Positions 52,277 to 61,174 of a DNA stretch of 64,000 nucleotides are shown here, piece after piece (the stretch's first letter is position 1; every line of letters starts with the position of its first letter). The position numbers and the translations under genes were made by a program. The notes beneath the pieces were generated by a model that did no database searches, had not been told where the DNA came from, and was given only the letters and a program-made list of their open reading frames with translations. Source of the DNA: Nocardioides mangrovicus (GTDB lineage Bacteria; Actinomycetota; Actinomycetes; Propionibacteriales; Nocardioidaceae); the NCBI RefSeq assembly GCF_003674065.1, contig NZ_RDBE01000001.1:628599-692598 (forward strand). The letters are read 5' to 3'.

Positions 52277-52939
52277 ATGGGTGAGGATGGGACCGTGCGG
52301 ATCGCGCTGGTGAACGACTATGAGGTGGTCGTCGCCGGCTTGGCCGCCATGCTCGAGCCCTACGGGGAGCGGGTCACCATCGTCGAGCTGGACGTCAACG
52401 CCTCGGTCGAGGCCGACGTCGACCTGGCCCTCTACGACAACTTCGCCCAGCGCTCGGGCTCGCAGATCGAGTGCGACGACATCTGCCGCGACTGCTCGGC
52501 GAAGTGGCTGGTCGTCTACTCCTGGAACACCTCCGACCAGGCTGTGGCCGAGGCCCTCGACGGCGGGGCGCGTGGCTACCTGCCCAAGGGGCTGCCCGCC
52601 GAGGAGCTGGTGGCGGCGCTGGAGAAGATCAACGCTGGCGAGACCGTCGTGATGACCCAGGGCGAGGCCGTGACCGAGCCCGAGCCCGGCGACTGGCCGG
52701 GGCGCCGCGAGGGACTGAGCGAGCGGGAGGCCGAGGTCGTCGCCCTCATCGCCCAGGGCCTGAGCAACGAACAGGTCGCGGCGCGGGCCTTCTTGTCCAT
52801 CAACACCGTGAAGTCCTACATCCGCTCGGGCTACCGCAAGATGGGCGTCCAGAGCCGCAGCCAGGCCGTGCTGTGGGCCCTCGACCACGGTTTCCGGCCC
52901 GATCGGCAGCGGGTGCGGGTCGACCAGGACGAGATGTAG
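52277..52939 (+). CDS. Atypical LuxR-type response regulator
   Basis: 220 residues. The receiver-like domain is short of one acidic residue (VND at 12-14 instead of the DD pair). It keeps Asp54 (LALYDNFAQ) and Lys104 (YLPKG). An unusual Cys trio (Cys66, Cys70, Cys73 in ECDDICRDCSAKW) follows the Asp. The C-terminal LuxR helix-turn-helix is intact (LSEREAEVVALIAQGLSNEQVAARAFLSINTVKSYIRSGYRKMGV). No histidine kinase gene is adjacent. A redox or metal input through the Cys cluster is a reasonable hypothesis. A GTG at 52295 is an alternative start. Confidence 0.82.
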   Translation: MGEDGTVRIALVNDYEVVVAGLAAMLEPYGERVTIVELDVNASVEADVDLALYDNFAQRSGSQIECDDICRDCSAKWLVVYSWNTSDQAVAEALDGGARGYLPKGLPAEELVAALEKINAGETVVMTQGEAVTEPEPGDWPGRREGLSEREAEVVALIAQGLSNEQVAARAFLSINTVKSYIRSGYRKMGVQSRSQAVLWALDHGFRPDRQRVRVDQDEM

Positions 52940-52961
52940 TCCAGGTCCTCGGGGGGACGTC

Positions 52962-54413
52962 TCAGCCCGCGCCCGGCGCCACCAGCCAGGCATAGTCTTT
53001 GCTGCGGTGCTCCAGGTGCCAGCCCTGGTCGTGGACGAGGGCGTAGGCGAGCGGCTCGGTGGGGTCGAGCAGGGCGTACCGGATACCGCTGGCGCGCAGC
53101 ACCCGAGGCCAGCCCGGGGAGAGGTCGACCAGCTGGCGGGTCCGGTGGAGCTGGGCGAGGGTGAAGGCGTCGCCGTAGCCGTGGGCCCAGATCTGGACCT
53201 GCGGGTAGCGCCACATCAGGTAGCCGCCGTCCTGGTCGTCGTTGAGCAGGCTCGTGCCGGCGGGCAGCGCGGAGATCTCGCTGTCGATCCAGGCCGGCTT
53301 GGGGGCCGGGTGGGCGGCGGTGAACGGCACCGCGCAGGCCAGCCCGACCAGGCCGGCTCCCGCGACCGCGTGCGCGATGAGGCCGTCGCGGCGCCGGGTC
53401 GCCTGGGCGCGGTCGGTGATCTCGCCGAGGGCGGCAGCGGCCTGCAGCGCGAGCAGGCCGGCGGCCACCGGCACCGTGCGCGAGGAGTACACGCAGAAGC
53501 CGGCGGCGACGACGATCGAGCCGAGCACGTACCAGCTGCGGGTGCCGGTGCGGATGCGCACGACGAGCACGACGGCGAAGAGCAGCATCAGGGCGATCTC
53601 GGGGACCCGGTGGAAGTCGGGCGGCTGCCATTCGGTGTAGTAGCGGCCGCGGTCGGCGACCAGCAGCACCGCGGGGTAGATCTTGGGTCCCACCGGGGTC
53701 AGCGCCGAGACCACCGCCATCGACACCGGCAGCGCCAGCAGGTCGCGGCACTGCCGGCGGCTCAGCGTGGCGCGCCGGTCGGCGACGATGCCGAGCGCCG
53801 CGACGGCGCTCACGACGATGCCCAGCGGCCACATCCCGTGCAGCATCGGCCAGAACCAGGCCGGCGCCAGCAGCCACCAGCGGGGGCGAGCGTCGCGGCT
53901 GGTGCGCCGCCAGGCCTCGGCGTAGACGACGACGAGCAGGTAGCTGATCTGCTGGGGCCGTGCGGAGAGCCCGTCGCTGGCCGCGATCACCATCAGCGCG
54001 GCGATCGTGGTCGAGACCCAGGCGCCGCTGACGCGACGGCAGGCCAGGTAGACGACGAGGGTGAGCGCCACGAAGCCCGCGCCGGTGATCCAGGCGATGC
54101 CGGGCAGCCCGAACCAGTCCTCGACCTTGGCCATGGCCATCTCGGCGAGCCACTGCGTCGGCACCCAGGGGGCGGTGGCGAAGTGGGTGACGCTGCCGGG
54201 GTCCCAGATCGACCAGCCGTCGAGGAACTCGTGGCCGAAGCGCAGGTGGAAGAAGGTGTCGGGGTTGGAGACCGTCTCGGAGCTCTTCTTGGTCACCAAG
54301 AACACCAGCGCGACCAGCATGAGCGTCGGCATCAGCCGCACCAGCTGGGTGACGAGCGCGTCGACGGGCGCCGGCGGTGACGGCGTCGTGTGCTCGCGCA
54401 CCTGGCTGGTCAC
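52962..54413 (-). CDS. Polytopic membrane protein, GT-C-like, function unknown
   Basis: 483 residues with about ten hydrophobic segments (for example LMPTLMLVALVFLVT, ITGAGFVALTLVVYLA, WPLGIVVSAVAALGIVA) and a C-terminal ~110-residue soluble part (PAGTSLLNDDQDGGYLMWRYPQVQIWAHGYGD) predicted outside. An early loop SNPDTFFHLRFGHEFLDG contains an acidic residue pattern like GT-C glycosyltransferase first loops. No DPM-dependent motif is clear. It may move lipid-linked sugars, but this is uncertain. Confidence 0.7.
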   Translation of the reverse strand: MTSQVREHTTPSPPAPVDALVTQLVRLMPTLMLVALVFLVTKKSSETVSNPDTFFHLRFGHEFLDGWSIWDPGSVTHFATAPWVPTQWLAEMAMAKVEDWFGLPGIAWITGAGFVALTLVVYLACRRVSGAWVSTTIAALMVIAASDGLSARPQQISYLLVVVYAEAWRRTSRDARPRWWLLAPAWFWPMLHGMWPLGIVVSAVAALGIVADRRATLSRRQCRDLLALPVSMAVVSALTPVGPKIYPAVLLVADRGRYYTEWQPPDFHRVPEIALMLLFAVVLVVRIRTGTRSWYVLGSIVVAAGFCVYSSRTVPVAAGLLALQAAAALGEITDRAQATRRRDGLIAHAVAGAGLVGLACAVPFTAAHPAPKPAWIDSEISALPAGTSLLNDDQDGGYLMWRYPQVQIWAHGYGDAFTLAQLHRTRQLVDLSPGWPRVLRASGIRYALLDPTEPLAYALVHDQGWHLEHRSKDYAWLVAPGAG

Positions 54414-54445
54414 CCGCTCAGGCTAGGTGGTGCTCGTCCGCAATG

Positions 54446-55126
54446 TCAGAAAATGTCGCTCAGCCGCCCCGCTCCCGCGTGTCCCGATCCGAGGTGTCGC
54501 AGCACTGTTGCCAGCTCCTCGGGTCGCGACAGCGCGGCCAGGTGGCCACCCGGGACCACCAGCGGCTCCAGTCCGAGCCGGTCGCGCGAGACCCGCTGCT
54601 GCAGGGGCAGCGGGAACAGCCGGTCCTCGGCGCCGCTGAGCACCGTGGTCGCCACGTCGGGCCAGGCCGGCAGCGGCCAGGGCTCGGCGAAGGCGATCTC
54701 GGCCTCGTCGCGCTCCCCGCGCGAGAAGGCCTCGCGCGTGAGGTCCGCGGGCACGTCGTGGAAGAAGGTCTGCTCGACGTCGAAGTCCGGGCCGGGGCCG
54801 TCGCAGCCCACGGCCTCCCACCAGGCCCCGGCGGTCTCGCCGGGTCGCGGGACCATGGCGTTGAGCAGCACCAGCTGCGCGACGTCGAGTCGATCGGCCG
54901 CGAGCGGTGCGCAGAACCCGGCCATCGACTGCGCGACCAGGGTGACGTCGGCCAGCCCGCGTCCGGCCGCGGCGATGAGGTCCGCGTAGGCGGCGAGTCC
55001 GACGTCGGGGTCCGGTCCGGGCAGGTCGACGGCCACCGCGTCAGCCCCCGTCTCGCGCAGCAGCGGCAGCAGCCGGTGGAAGTACCACGGGTCGCCGCCG
55101 GCGCCGGGAACCAGGAGGAAGCTCAT
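54446..55126 (-). CDS. Alpha/beta hydrolase
   Basis: 226 residues, small alpha/beta-hydrolase without a lid insertion. The oxyanion segment is SFLLVPGAGGDPWYFHRL, the nucleophile Ser is in VAQSMAGF, the acid is probably in GAEDRLFP, and the His is in VPGGHLAAL. It resembles MenH/esterase EstC-type hydrolases. No substrate clue. It is convergent-type neighbour of the membrane protein and divergent from the AAA+ gene. Confidence 0.85.
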   Translation of the reverse strand: MSFLLVPGAGGDPWYFHRLLPLLRETGADAVAVDLPGPDPDVGLAAYADLIAAAGRGLADVTLVAQSMAGFCAPLAADRLDVAQLVLLNAMVPRPGETAGAWWEAVGCDGPGPDFDVEQTFFHDVPADLTREAFSRGERDEAEIAFAEPWPLPAWPDVATTVLSGAEDRLFPLPLQQRVSRDRLGLEPLVVPGGHLAALSRPEELATVLRHLGSGHAGAGRLSDIF

Positions 55127-55191
55127 GCTGGTCTGGACTCGTCGGGTCGCCGGGACTCATCGCTCATGCGCTGCGGAGTAGCGTTTTCACC

Positions 55192-56580
55192 GTGACGGAT
55201 GCTCCCACCATCTCAACGCTCGGTGCCCTGCGCGAGTCCGGCCACGTCGCGAAGACGCTGCGCCAGGAGATGCGCGACAACTTGCTGGCCGCGCTGGCCG
55301 AGGGCCGTGACCCGTGGCCCGGGCTGCACGGCTTCGACGACACGGTCATCCCGCAGCTCGAGCGGGCGCTGATCGCCGGGCACGACGTCGTGCTGCTCGG
55401 CGAGCGCGGGCAGGGCAAGACGCGGCTCCTGCGCACCATGGTCGGCCTGCTCGACGAGTGGACGCCGGTGATCGCCGGCTCCGAGCTGCGCGAGCACCCG
55501 TACGAGCCGCTCACCGCCGCCTCGCGCAACGCCGTCGCGCTGCACGGCGACGACCTGAAGGTCGTCTGGGTGCACCGCAGCGAGCGCTACGCCGAGAAGC
55601 TGGCCACCCCCGACACCTCGGTGGCCGACCTGATCGGCGACGTCGACCCGATGAAGGTCGCCGAGGGCCGCTCGCTGGGCGACCCGGAGACCATCCACTT
55701 CGGTCTCATCCCGCGCTCGCACCGCGGCATCGTGGCCATCAACGAGCTGCCCGACCTCGCCGAGCGGATCCAGGTCGCGATGCTCAACGTGATGGAGGAG
55801 CGCGACATCCAGATCCGCGGCTACGTGCTGCGGCTGCCGCTCGACGTGCTCGTCGTGGCCAGCGCGAACCCCGAGGACTACACCAACCGCGGGCGCATCA
55901 TCACCCCGCTCAAGGACCGGTTCGGGGCGGAGATCCGCACCCACTACCCGACCGAGCTCGAGGACGAGATGGCGGTGATCCGGCAGGAGGCCGACCTGGT
56001 CGCCGACGTGCCGGACTACCTGGTGGAGATCTTGGCCCGCTTCACGCGCTCGCTGCGCGAGTCCCAGTCGGTCGACCAGCGTTCCGGCGTCTCGGCCCGG
56101 TTCTCCATCGCCGGCGCGGAGACCATCGCCGCGGCCGCCCTGCACCGGGCGACGATCACCGGCGAGGGCGAGCCGGTGGCGCGCGTGGTCGACCTGGAGA
56201 CGGCGGTCGACGTCCTGGGCGGCAAGGTCGAGTTCGAGACCGGCGAGGAGGGCCGCGAGCGCGACGTGCTCGACCACCTGCTGCGCACCTCGACCGCCGA
56301 GACCGTGCGCCACGTGCTGCGCGGCATCGACTTCGCGCTGCTGGTCGAGGCCATCGAGCATGGCAGCTCGGTCAGCACTGGGGAGCAGGTCACCGCCCGC
56401 GACTTCCTGGCCGGCCTGCCGGTGCTGGGGGAGTCCGACCTCTACGACCAGGTCACCGACCGCCTCGGCGCCACCAACGACGGCCAGCGCGCCAGCGCGC
56501 TCGAGCTCGCGCTGGAGGGGCTGTACCTGGCCCGCAAGATCGACAAGGACTCTGCTGGCGGCGAGACCGTCTATGGGTAG
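55192..56580 (+). CDS. MoxR/Mg-chelatase-type AAA+ ATPase
   Basis: 462 residues. Walker A GERGQGKT (70-77); Walker B region IPRSHRGIVAINELPDL; sensor-1 VVASANPEDYTNRGRIITPLKDRFGAEI; and a helical lid with SGVSARFSIAGAETIAAAALHRA, as in BchI/MoxR proteins. The 3' end overlaps the VWA-domain gene, the standard pairing of such ATPases with a MIDAS partner. It probably acts as a metal-insertion or protein-remodelling motor. GTG start. Confidence 0.88.
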   Translation: MTDAPTISTLGALRESGHVAKTLRQEMRDNLLAALAEGRDPWPGLHGFDDTVIPQLERALIAGHDVVLLGERGQGKTRLLRTMVGLLDEWTPVIAGSELREHPYEPLTAASRNAVALHGDDLKVVWVHRSERYAEKLATPDTSVADLIGDVDPMKVAEGRSLGDPETIHFGLIPRSHRGIVAINELPDLAERIQVAMLNVMEERDIQIRGYVLRLPLDVLVVASANPEDYTNRGRIITPLKDRFGAEIRTHYPTELEDEMAVIRQEADLVADVPDYLVEILARFTRSLRESQSVDQRSGVSARFSIAGAETIAAAALHRATITGEGEPVARVVDLETAVDVLGGKVEFETGEEGRERDVLDHLLRTSTAETVRHVLRGIDFALLVEAIEHGSSVSTGEQVTARDFLAGLPVLGESDLYDQVTDRLGATNDGQRASALELALEGLYLARKIDKDSAGGETVYG

Positions 56581-58600
56581 GGCCGACCGCCACCGTTCAC
56601 GCTACGGGCGCTACACCGGCGGCCCCGACCCGCTCGCGCCGCCGGTCGACCTGGCCGAGGCGCTGGACGCCATCGGCCAGGACGTCATGGCCGGCTACTC
56701 GCCCGAGCGCGCGATGCGGGAGTTCCTGCGGCGCGGCGGTGACAGCCAGCGCGGCCTGGACGACCTCGCGCGCCAGGTGGCCGAGCGGCGTCGTGAGCTG
56801 CTCTCCCAGCACCGGATGGACGGCACGCTGCAGGAGGTCAAGGAGCTCTTGGACAAGGCGGTCCTGGCCGAGCGCGGCCAGCTGGCGCGCGACGTCGACC
56901 TCGACGACTCCGACCGGTCGTTTCGCGAGATGCAGCTGGACAACCTGCCGGCCAGCACGGCCGCCGCGGTGAGCGAGCTGTCGTCCTACGACTGGCAGTC
57001 CGGCGAGGCGCGCGAGGCCTACGAGCAGATCAAGGACCTGCTCGGCCGCGAGCTGCTCGACCAGCGCTTCAAGGGCATGAAGCAGGCGATGCAGAACGCC
57101 ACCGACGAGGACCGTGCCGCGGTCAACCAGATGCTCACCGACCTCAACCAGCTGCTCTCCGACCACGCCCAGGGCACCGACACTCCCGAGCAGTTCGAGG
57201 AGTTCATGGCCCAGCACGGGGAGTACTTCCCGGAGAACCCGCGCGACGTCGACGAGCTGCTCGACGCGCTCGCCTCCCGCGCCGCCGCGGCCCAGCGGAT
57301 GATGAACTCGATGACCGCCGAGCAGCGACAAGAGCTGATGGAGCTCTCGCAACAGGCGTTCGGCTCCCCGGAGCTGATGCAGTCGCTGGCCCAGCTCGAC
57401 GCGAACCTGCAGGCCCTGCGTCCCGGCGAGGACTGGACCAGCGGCGAGCGGTTCGACGGCGAGGAGGGCATGGGGCTGGGCGACGGCACTGGTGTGCTGC
57501 AGGACCTGGCCGACCTCGACGAGCTCGCCGAGCAGCTCTCGCAGAGCTACGACGGCTCGCGCATGGACGACGTCGACCTCGACAAGCTCTCGCGCCAACT
57601 CGGCGAGGAGGCCGGCGTCGACGCCCGCACGCTGGCCGAGCTCGAGCGCGCCCTGCGCGACAGCGGTTACATGAAGCGTGGCTCCGACGGCGAGCTGCGG
57701 CTCTCCCCGAAGGCGATGCGGCAGCTGGGCAAGGCGCTGCTCAAGGACGTCGCGACGCGGTTGTCGGGCCGCCAGGGCCAGCGCGACGTGCGGCAGTCCG
57801 GGGCGGCCGGCGAGCTCTCCGGCTCCAGCCGGGAGTGGGAGTTCGGCGACACCGAGCCGTGGGACGTCACCCGCACCGTCACCAACGCCGTACTGCGCCG
57901 CGCCGGCGACGCCGCCGGTCCGCTGCTCTCGATCGAGGACGTCGTGGTGCAGGAGACCGAGGCGCGCACCCAGGCGGCCGTGGCGCTGCTGGTCGACACC
58001 TCGTTCTCCATGGCCATGGACGGTCGCTGGGTGCCGATGAAGCGCACCGCGCTGGCGCTGCACCACCTGATCCAGAGCCGCTTCCGCGGCGACCACCTGC
58101 AGCTGATCGGATTCGGCCGGCACGCCGAGGTGATGGAGATCGAGCAGCTCACGGCGCTCGACGCCATGTGGGACAAGGGCACGAACCTGCACCACGCGCT
58201 GCTGCTGGCCAACCGTCACTTCCGCAAGCACCCCAACGCCCAGCCGGTGCTGCTGATCGTCACCGACGGCGAGCCCACCTCGCACCTCGAGCGCAACGGC
58301 CAGGTCTCGTTCTCCTACCCGCCGCACCCGCTGACCGTGGCGCTCACGGTCCGCGAGCTGGACAACTCCGGCCGGCTCGGTGCCCAGGTCACGTTCTTCC
58401 GGCTGGGGGAGGACCCCGGCCTGGCCCGGTTCATCGACCAGATGGCCCAGCGCGTCGGCGGGCAGGTGGTCGCACCCGAGCTGGACGACCTCGGCGCCGC
58501 CGTCGTCGGGTCCTACCTGGGCTCGCGGCAGGGCGGCTCCTACCGCGACAGCTTCGGCGACTGGGGCTTCGGCGGCGGCCGCGGGTTCTGGGTGGGCTGA
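56573..58600 (+). CDS. VWA (MIDAS) domain partner of the AAA+ ATPase
   Basis: 675 residues. The first ~440 are acidic and strongly helical (many Gln/Glu/Leu heptad-like stretches such as ERGQLARDVDLDDSDRSFREMQ, and repeated EQL). The C-terminal ~200 form a von Willebrand A domain with the MIDAS sequence DTSFS (475-479), a Thr in GKGTNLHHALLLA and an Asp in VTDGEPTS. The 8-bp overlap with the ATPase gene indicates a two-component chaperone-like machine comparable to BchI/BchD or MoxR/CoxE. The target protein is unknown. Confidence 0.85.
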   Translation: MGRADRHRSRYGRYTGGPDPLAPPVDLAEALDAIGQDVMAGYSPERAMREFLRRGGDSQRGLDDLARQVAERRRELLSQHRMDGTLQEVKELLDKAVLAERGQLARDVDLDDSDRSFREMQLDNLPASTAAAVSELSSYDWQSGEAREAYEQIKDLLGRELLDQRFKGMKQAMQNATDEDRAAVNQMLTDLNQLLSDHAQGTDTPEQFEEFMAQHGEYFPENPRDVDELLDALASRAAAAQRMMNSMTAEQRQELMELSQQAFGSPELMQSLAQLDANLQALRPGEDWTSGERFDGEEGMGLGDGTGVLQDLADLDELAEQLSQSYDGSRMDDVDLDKLSRQLGEEAGVDARTLAELERALRDSGYMKRGSDGELRLSPKAMRQLGKALLKDVATRLSGRQGQRDVRQSGAAGELSGSSREWEFGDTEPWDVTRTVTNAVLRRAGDAAGPLLSIEDVVVQETEARTQAAVALLVDTSFSMAMDGRWVPMKRTALALHHLIQSRFRGDHLQLIGFGRHAEVMEIEQLTALDAMWDKGTNLHHALLLANRHFRKHPNAQPVLLIVTDGEPTSHLERNGQVSFSYPPHPLTVALTVRELDNSGRLGAQVTFFRLGEDPGLARFIDQMAQRVGGQVVAPELDDLGAAVVGSYLGSRQGGSYRDSFGDWGFGGGRGFWVG

Positions 58601-58635
58601 CCTCACGCACGGGTGGGGCCGGACGTCTGCGAGGT

Positions 58636-59160
58636 ATGAGCGTGACGACCACCCGGACCCATACCGTCGTCCCCTCGCCGGTCGGCGAGCTGACCCTGGT
58701 GCTCGAGGGCTCCGGCCGGCAGGAGGCCCTCGCCGGGCTGTACTTCCCGGGCCACCTGCGCAAGCCGCCGGTCGAGGGCTTGGGCCCGCGCGTCGAGGAC
58801 GCCGGTGGGATCGTCGGCGAGCAGCTGGCGGCGTACTTCGCCGGTGAGCTGCAGACCTTCGACCTGCCGCTCGCGCTGCGCGGCAACGACTTCCAGCTCC
58901 GGGTGTGGGACCTGCTCCAGCAGATCCCCTACGGGCAGACCCGGTCCTACGGCGAGCTGGCCCGCGAGCTGGGCGACGTGCACTGGGCCCAGGCCGTCGG
59001 GCACGCCAACGCGATGAACCCGGTAGCGGTCGTGGTCCCGTGCCACCGTGTCATCGGCGCCGACGGCACCCTCACCGGCTACGCGGGCGGCATCGAGCGC
59101 AAGCGGTTCCTGCTCGACCTCGAATCCGGGCCTCCGGACCAGTCCGGTCGGCTGTTCTGA
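58636..59160 (+). CDS. ogt: Methylated-DNA-protein-cysteine methyltransferase
   Basis: 174 residues. The N-terminal RNase H-like part precedes the DNA-binding alkyltransferase domain with GNDFQLRVWDLLQQIPYGQTRSYGELA and the active-site VVPCHRVIGADGTLTGYAGG (Cys136). Suicide repair of O6-alkylguanine and O4-alkylthymine. The length fits Ogt rather than Ada. ATG at 58636 after a GCGAGGT site. Confidence 0.93.
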   Translation: MSVTTTRTHTVVPSPVGELTLVLEGSGRQEALAGLYFPGHLRKPPVEGLGPRVEDAGGIVGEQLAAYFAGELQTFDLPLALRGNDFQLRVWDLLQQIPYGQTRSYGELARELGDVHWAQAVGHANAMNPVAVVVPCHRVIGADGTLTGYAGGIERKRFLLDLESGPPDQSGRLF

Positions 59161-59230
59161 GGCGAATACCCCGCGCCGCGACAGCTCGTGGGGTGTACTA
59201 CCGACGAGCCGACAACTGCGGGGGGTGACG

Positions 59231-59740
59231 ATGGGCCAGGTGACCGTGGCGAACGACGTCGTCGACGCCCAGGGGTACAAGCTCGCCCTCACCCGCGACG
59301 GCGTCCAGGAGATCCAGGGCGACCTGCCGCGGGGCGCCGACCTGCTGATGTGGGGCGGCGAGCCCGCCTTCGTCGTGGCCGTGCTGGAGCCGGCGGTGGC
59401 CCCGGGCGCGGTGCCCGAGGACGTCGGCCTCGCTCTGCACCGCGCCGTCGACCGGCTCTACGACGTCACCCGCTCCGGCGAGGAGGTCGACCACCCCGCG
59501 CTGGGCGAGGTCAGCGCCGAGTGGGTCCACGGACCCGCGCTCACCGAGCTCGGTCTGCTGGTCTCGGTCGACCTCGACGGCGCCGGCTTCTCGATGGCCA
59601 TGCTCGAGACGATGGTCCGCATCCTCACCGAGGAGCTGGCCACTGCCGACGCGCACACCTACCTCTTCGCCGCCCCGCTGGACCTGGACCGGCACACGCC
59701 GTTGTGGGAGCCCAGGACGACGAGCGAGCGCAGCGAGTAA
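59231..59740 (+). CDS. Conserved protein of unknown function
   Basis: 169 residues, acidic, no signal or membrane helix. Sequence blocks DVVDAQGYKLALTRDGVQEIQGDLPRGADLLMWGGEPAFVVAVLEP and HPALGEVSAEWVHGPALTELGLLVSVDLDGAGFSMAMLETMVRILTEELATAD do not match a family I know. The C-terminal residues RTTSERSE are encoded by the loop of a long inverted repeat, suggesting that the repeat has invaded or extended the gene end. GTG at 59225 is an alternative start. Confidence 0.65.
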   Translation: MGQVTVANDVVDAQGYKLALTRDGVQEIQGDLPRGADLLMWGGEPAFVVAVLEPAVAPGAVPEDVGLALHRAVDRLYDVTRSGEEVDHPALGEVSAEWVHGPALTELGLLVSVDLDGAGFSMAMLETMVRILTEELATADAHTYLFAAPLDLDRHTPLWEPRTTSERSE

Positions 59741-59763
59741 GGCGTTCGAGGCTCCCACAACGG
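59699..59763. repeat. Perfect 14-bp inverted repeat spanning the stop codon
   Basis: CCGTTGTGGGAGCC (59699-59712) and GGCTCCCACAACGG (59750-59763) are perfectly complementary. The 37-nt loop holds the last codons and the TAA of the upstream gene. The arrangement mirrors copy A at 45802-45846. It may act as a terminator for the upstream gene. Confidence 0.75.
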
Positions 59764-60048
59764 CAGGAGCCGAGACGTCGGATCTCGACGGCTCTGCTCG
59801 ACGTGCGGAGCGCGCCCGCCAGGGCGGTCGGGATGCGACGTCTCGGCGAGACGGTCAGCAGCCGTGAGGTGTGCGGGACTCGGGATACGGCGGGGTTTGC
59901 CTGCACCTGGGGTACGGCGGGGGCTGCCTGTGTCTGGGGTACACGTGCCCGTGCCCCGGCTCCAGACAGACCCGCTCGTCCCGGCCGCTCTGGGAGCGTT
60001 ACCCGCCGCTGTGGTCTCGGCTCCTGCCCTTCGCTCGCTGGAGCTCAC
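59764..60048. other. Non-coding convergent gap with dispersed element copy B and a 27-bp tandem repeat
   Basis: No gene is supported in this stretch. It holds a stem GAGCCG/CGGCTC (59767-59772, 59789-59794) and GTCTCGGCGAGAC (59840-59852). The GGGGTTTGCCTG block (59892-59912) lies 52 bp from it, as in copy A. A 27-bp tandem is present (59886-59912 and 59913-59939, 22/27 identical, both starting TACGGCGGGG). The region separates the gene ending at 59740 from the convergent acyl-CoA dehydrogenase genes. Confidence 0.65.
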
Positions 60049-61161
60049 TCAGGGCAACGGCTCGACGACCCCATGGTCGGTCAAGCTGGTGGAGAGCGCG
60101 GCGACCATGTCACGGCCGTCGCCCAGGGTGTGGTCGATGGCGGTGAGGCGAGCGGTGATGTGGCCGACCGCGTACTCCATCGTCATGCCGATGCCGCCGT
60201 GGAGCTGGATGGCCTCCTGACCGATGTGGCGACCGGCCTTGCTCACCTGCAGCTTGGAGCGGAACGCGGCCTCGCGCACCTTCGCCGGGGTGGAGGAGGA
60301 GTCGGCCAGCACCATCGTGGCCCAGGTGACGATCGAGCGGGTGAGCTCGAGCGAGGTGTACATGTCAGCCGCGCGGAAGGTGAGCGCCTGGAAGGTGTTG
60401 AGCGTGACGCCGAACTGCTTGCGCGTGGTCAGGTAGGACGTCGTGAGCCGCAGCGCGGTGTCCATCAGGCCGAGGGCCTCGTGGCCGTAGGCGATGCGCG
60501 CGATGGCGGCGATGGTGCGAAACGACTCCGACATGTCGCTGCCGTCGCCCAGCGGGGTGGCCGGGGTCTGGTCGAAGACCACCTCGGCCGCGCGCAGCCC
60601 GTCGACGGTGCGGTAGGAGGTCCGGCTGCCGTGGCTGTCGACGTCGGCGCCGGAGACCAGGAAGAGCCGGCCGCCGGCGAGCACGACGAGCAGGTCGGCC
60701 CGGGCGCCGTTGAGCACCGGCTCCTTGGTGCCCGACAAGGTGCCGTCGTCGTTGACGGTGACGCCCTCGCCGCTGCCGTCGGGGGCGTGCCAGGCCACCG
60801 CCGGCAGCACCGAGCCGTCGGAGATGGCGGCCAAGTGCTCCTGCTTCTGCTCAGCGGTGCCGCAGGCCGCGATGAGCCCACCGGCGAAGACCACGGCCTC
60901 CACGAACGGCTCGGGCGCGGTCACCTTGCCCAGCTCCTCGGCCACCACGGCCACCTCGACCGGTCCAGCGCCGGAGCCGCCGACGTCCTCGGGGTAGGGC
61001 AGGCCCAGCACCCCCATGTCGGCCAGCTTCTTCCACATCTCCTCGTCGAAGCCCGGGTCGTCCTCGGTGACGGTGCGGCGCTTCTCGGCGTCGTAGCCCT
61101 TGAGCAGGCCGCGGACGGCGTCGGCCAGGGCCTGCTGTTCGTCGTCGAGCAGGAAGTCCAT
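60049..61161 (-). CDS. Acyl-CoA dehydrogenase, subunit of a probable heteromeric (ChsE-type) enzyme
   Basis: 370 residues. The N-terminal helical domain is MDFLLDDEQQALADAVRGLL. The C-terminal domain is TRKQFGVTLNTFQALTFRAADMYTSLELTRS and IQLHGGIGMTMEYAVGHITARLT. The middle beta domain is divergent. It lies 13 bp downstream of a second, 388-residue acyl-CoA dehydrogenase gene. Such unequal pairs form alpha2beta2 enzymes in actinobacterial steroid side-chain or branched acyl-CoA breakdown. No steroid genes are present nearby, so substrate class is open. Confidence 0.85.
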   Translation of the reverse strand: MDFLLDDEQQALADAVRGLLKGYDAEKRRTVTEDDPGFDEEMWKKLADMGVLGLPYPEDVGGSGAGPVEVAVVAEELGKVTAPEPFVEAVVFAGGLIAACGTAEQKQEHLAAISDGSVLPAVAWHAPDGSGEGVTVNDDGTLSGTKEPVLNGARADLLVVLAGGRLFLVSGADVDSHGSRTSYRTVDGLRAAEVVFDQTPATPLGDGSDMSESFRTIAAIARIAYGHEALGLMDTALRLTTSYLTTRKQFGVTLNTFQALTFRAADMYTSLELTRSIVTWATMVLADSSSTPAKVREAAFRSKLQVSKAGRHIGQEAIQLHGGIGMTMEYAVGHITARLTAIDHTLGDGRDMVAALSTSLTDHGVVEPLP

Positions 61162-61174
61162 GTCGTTGCTCCTT

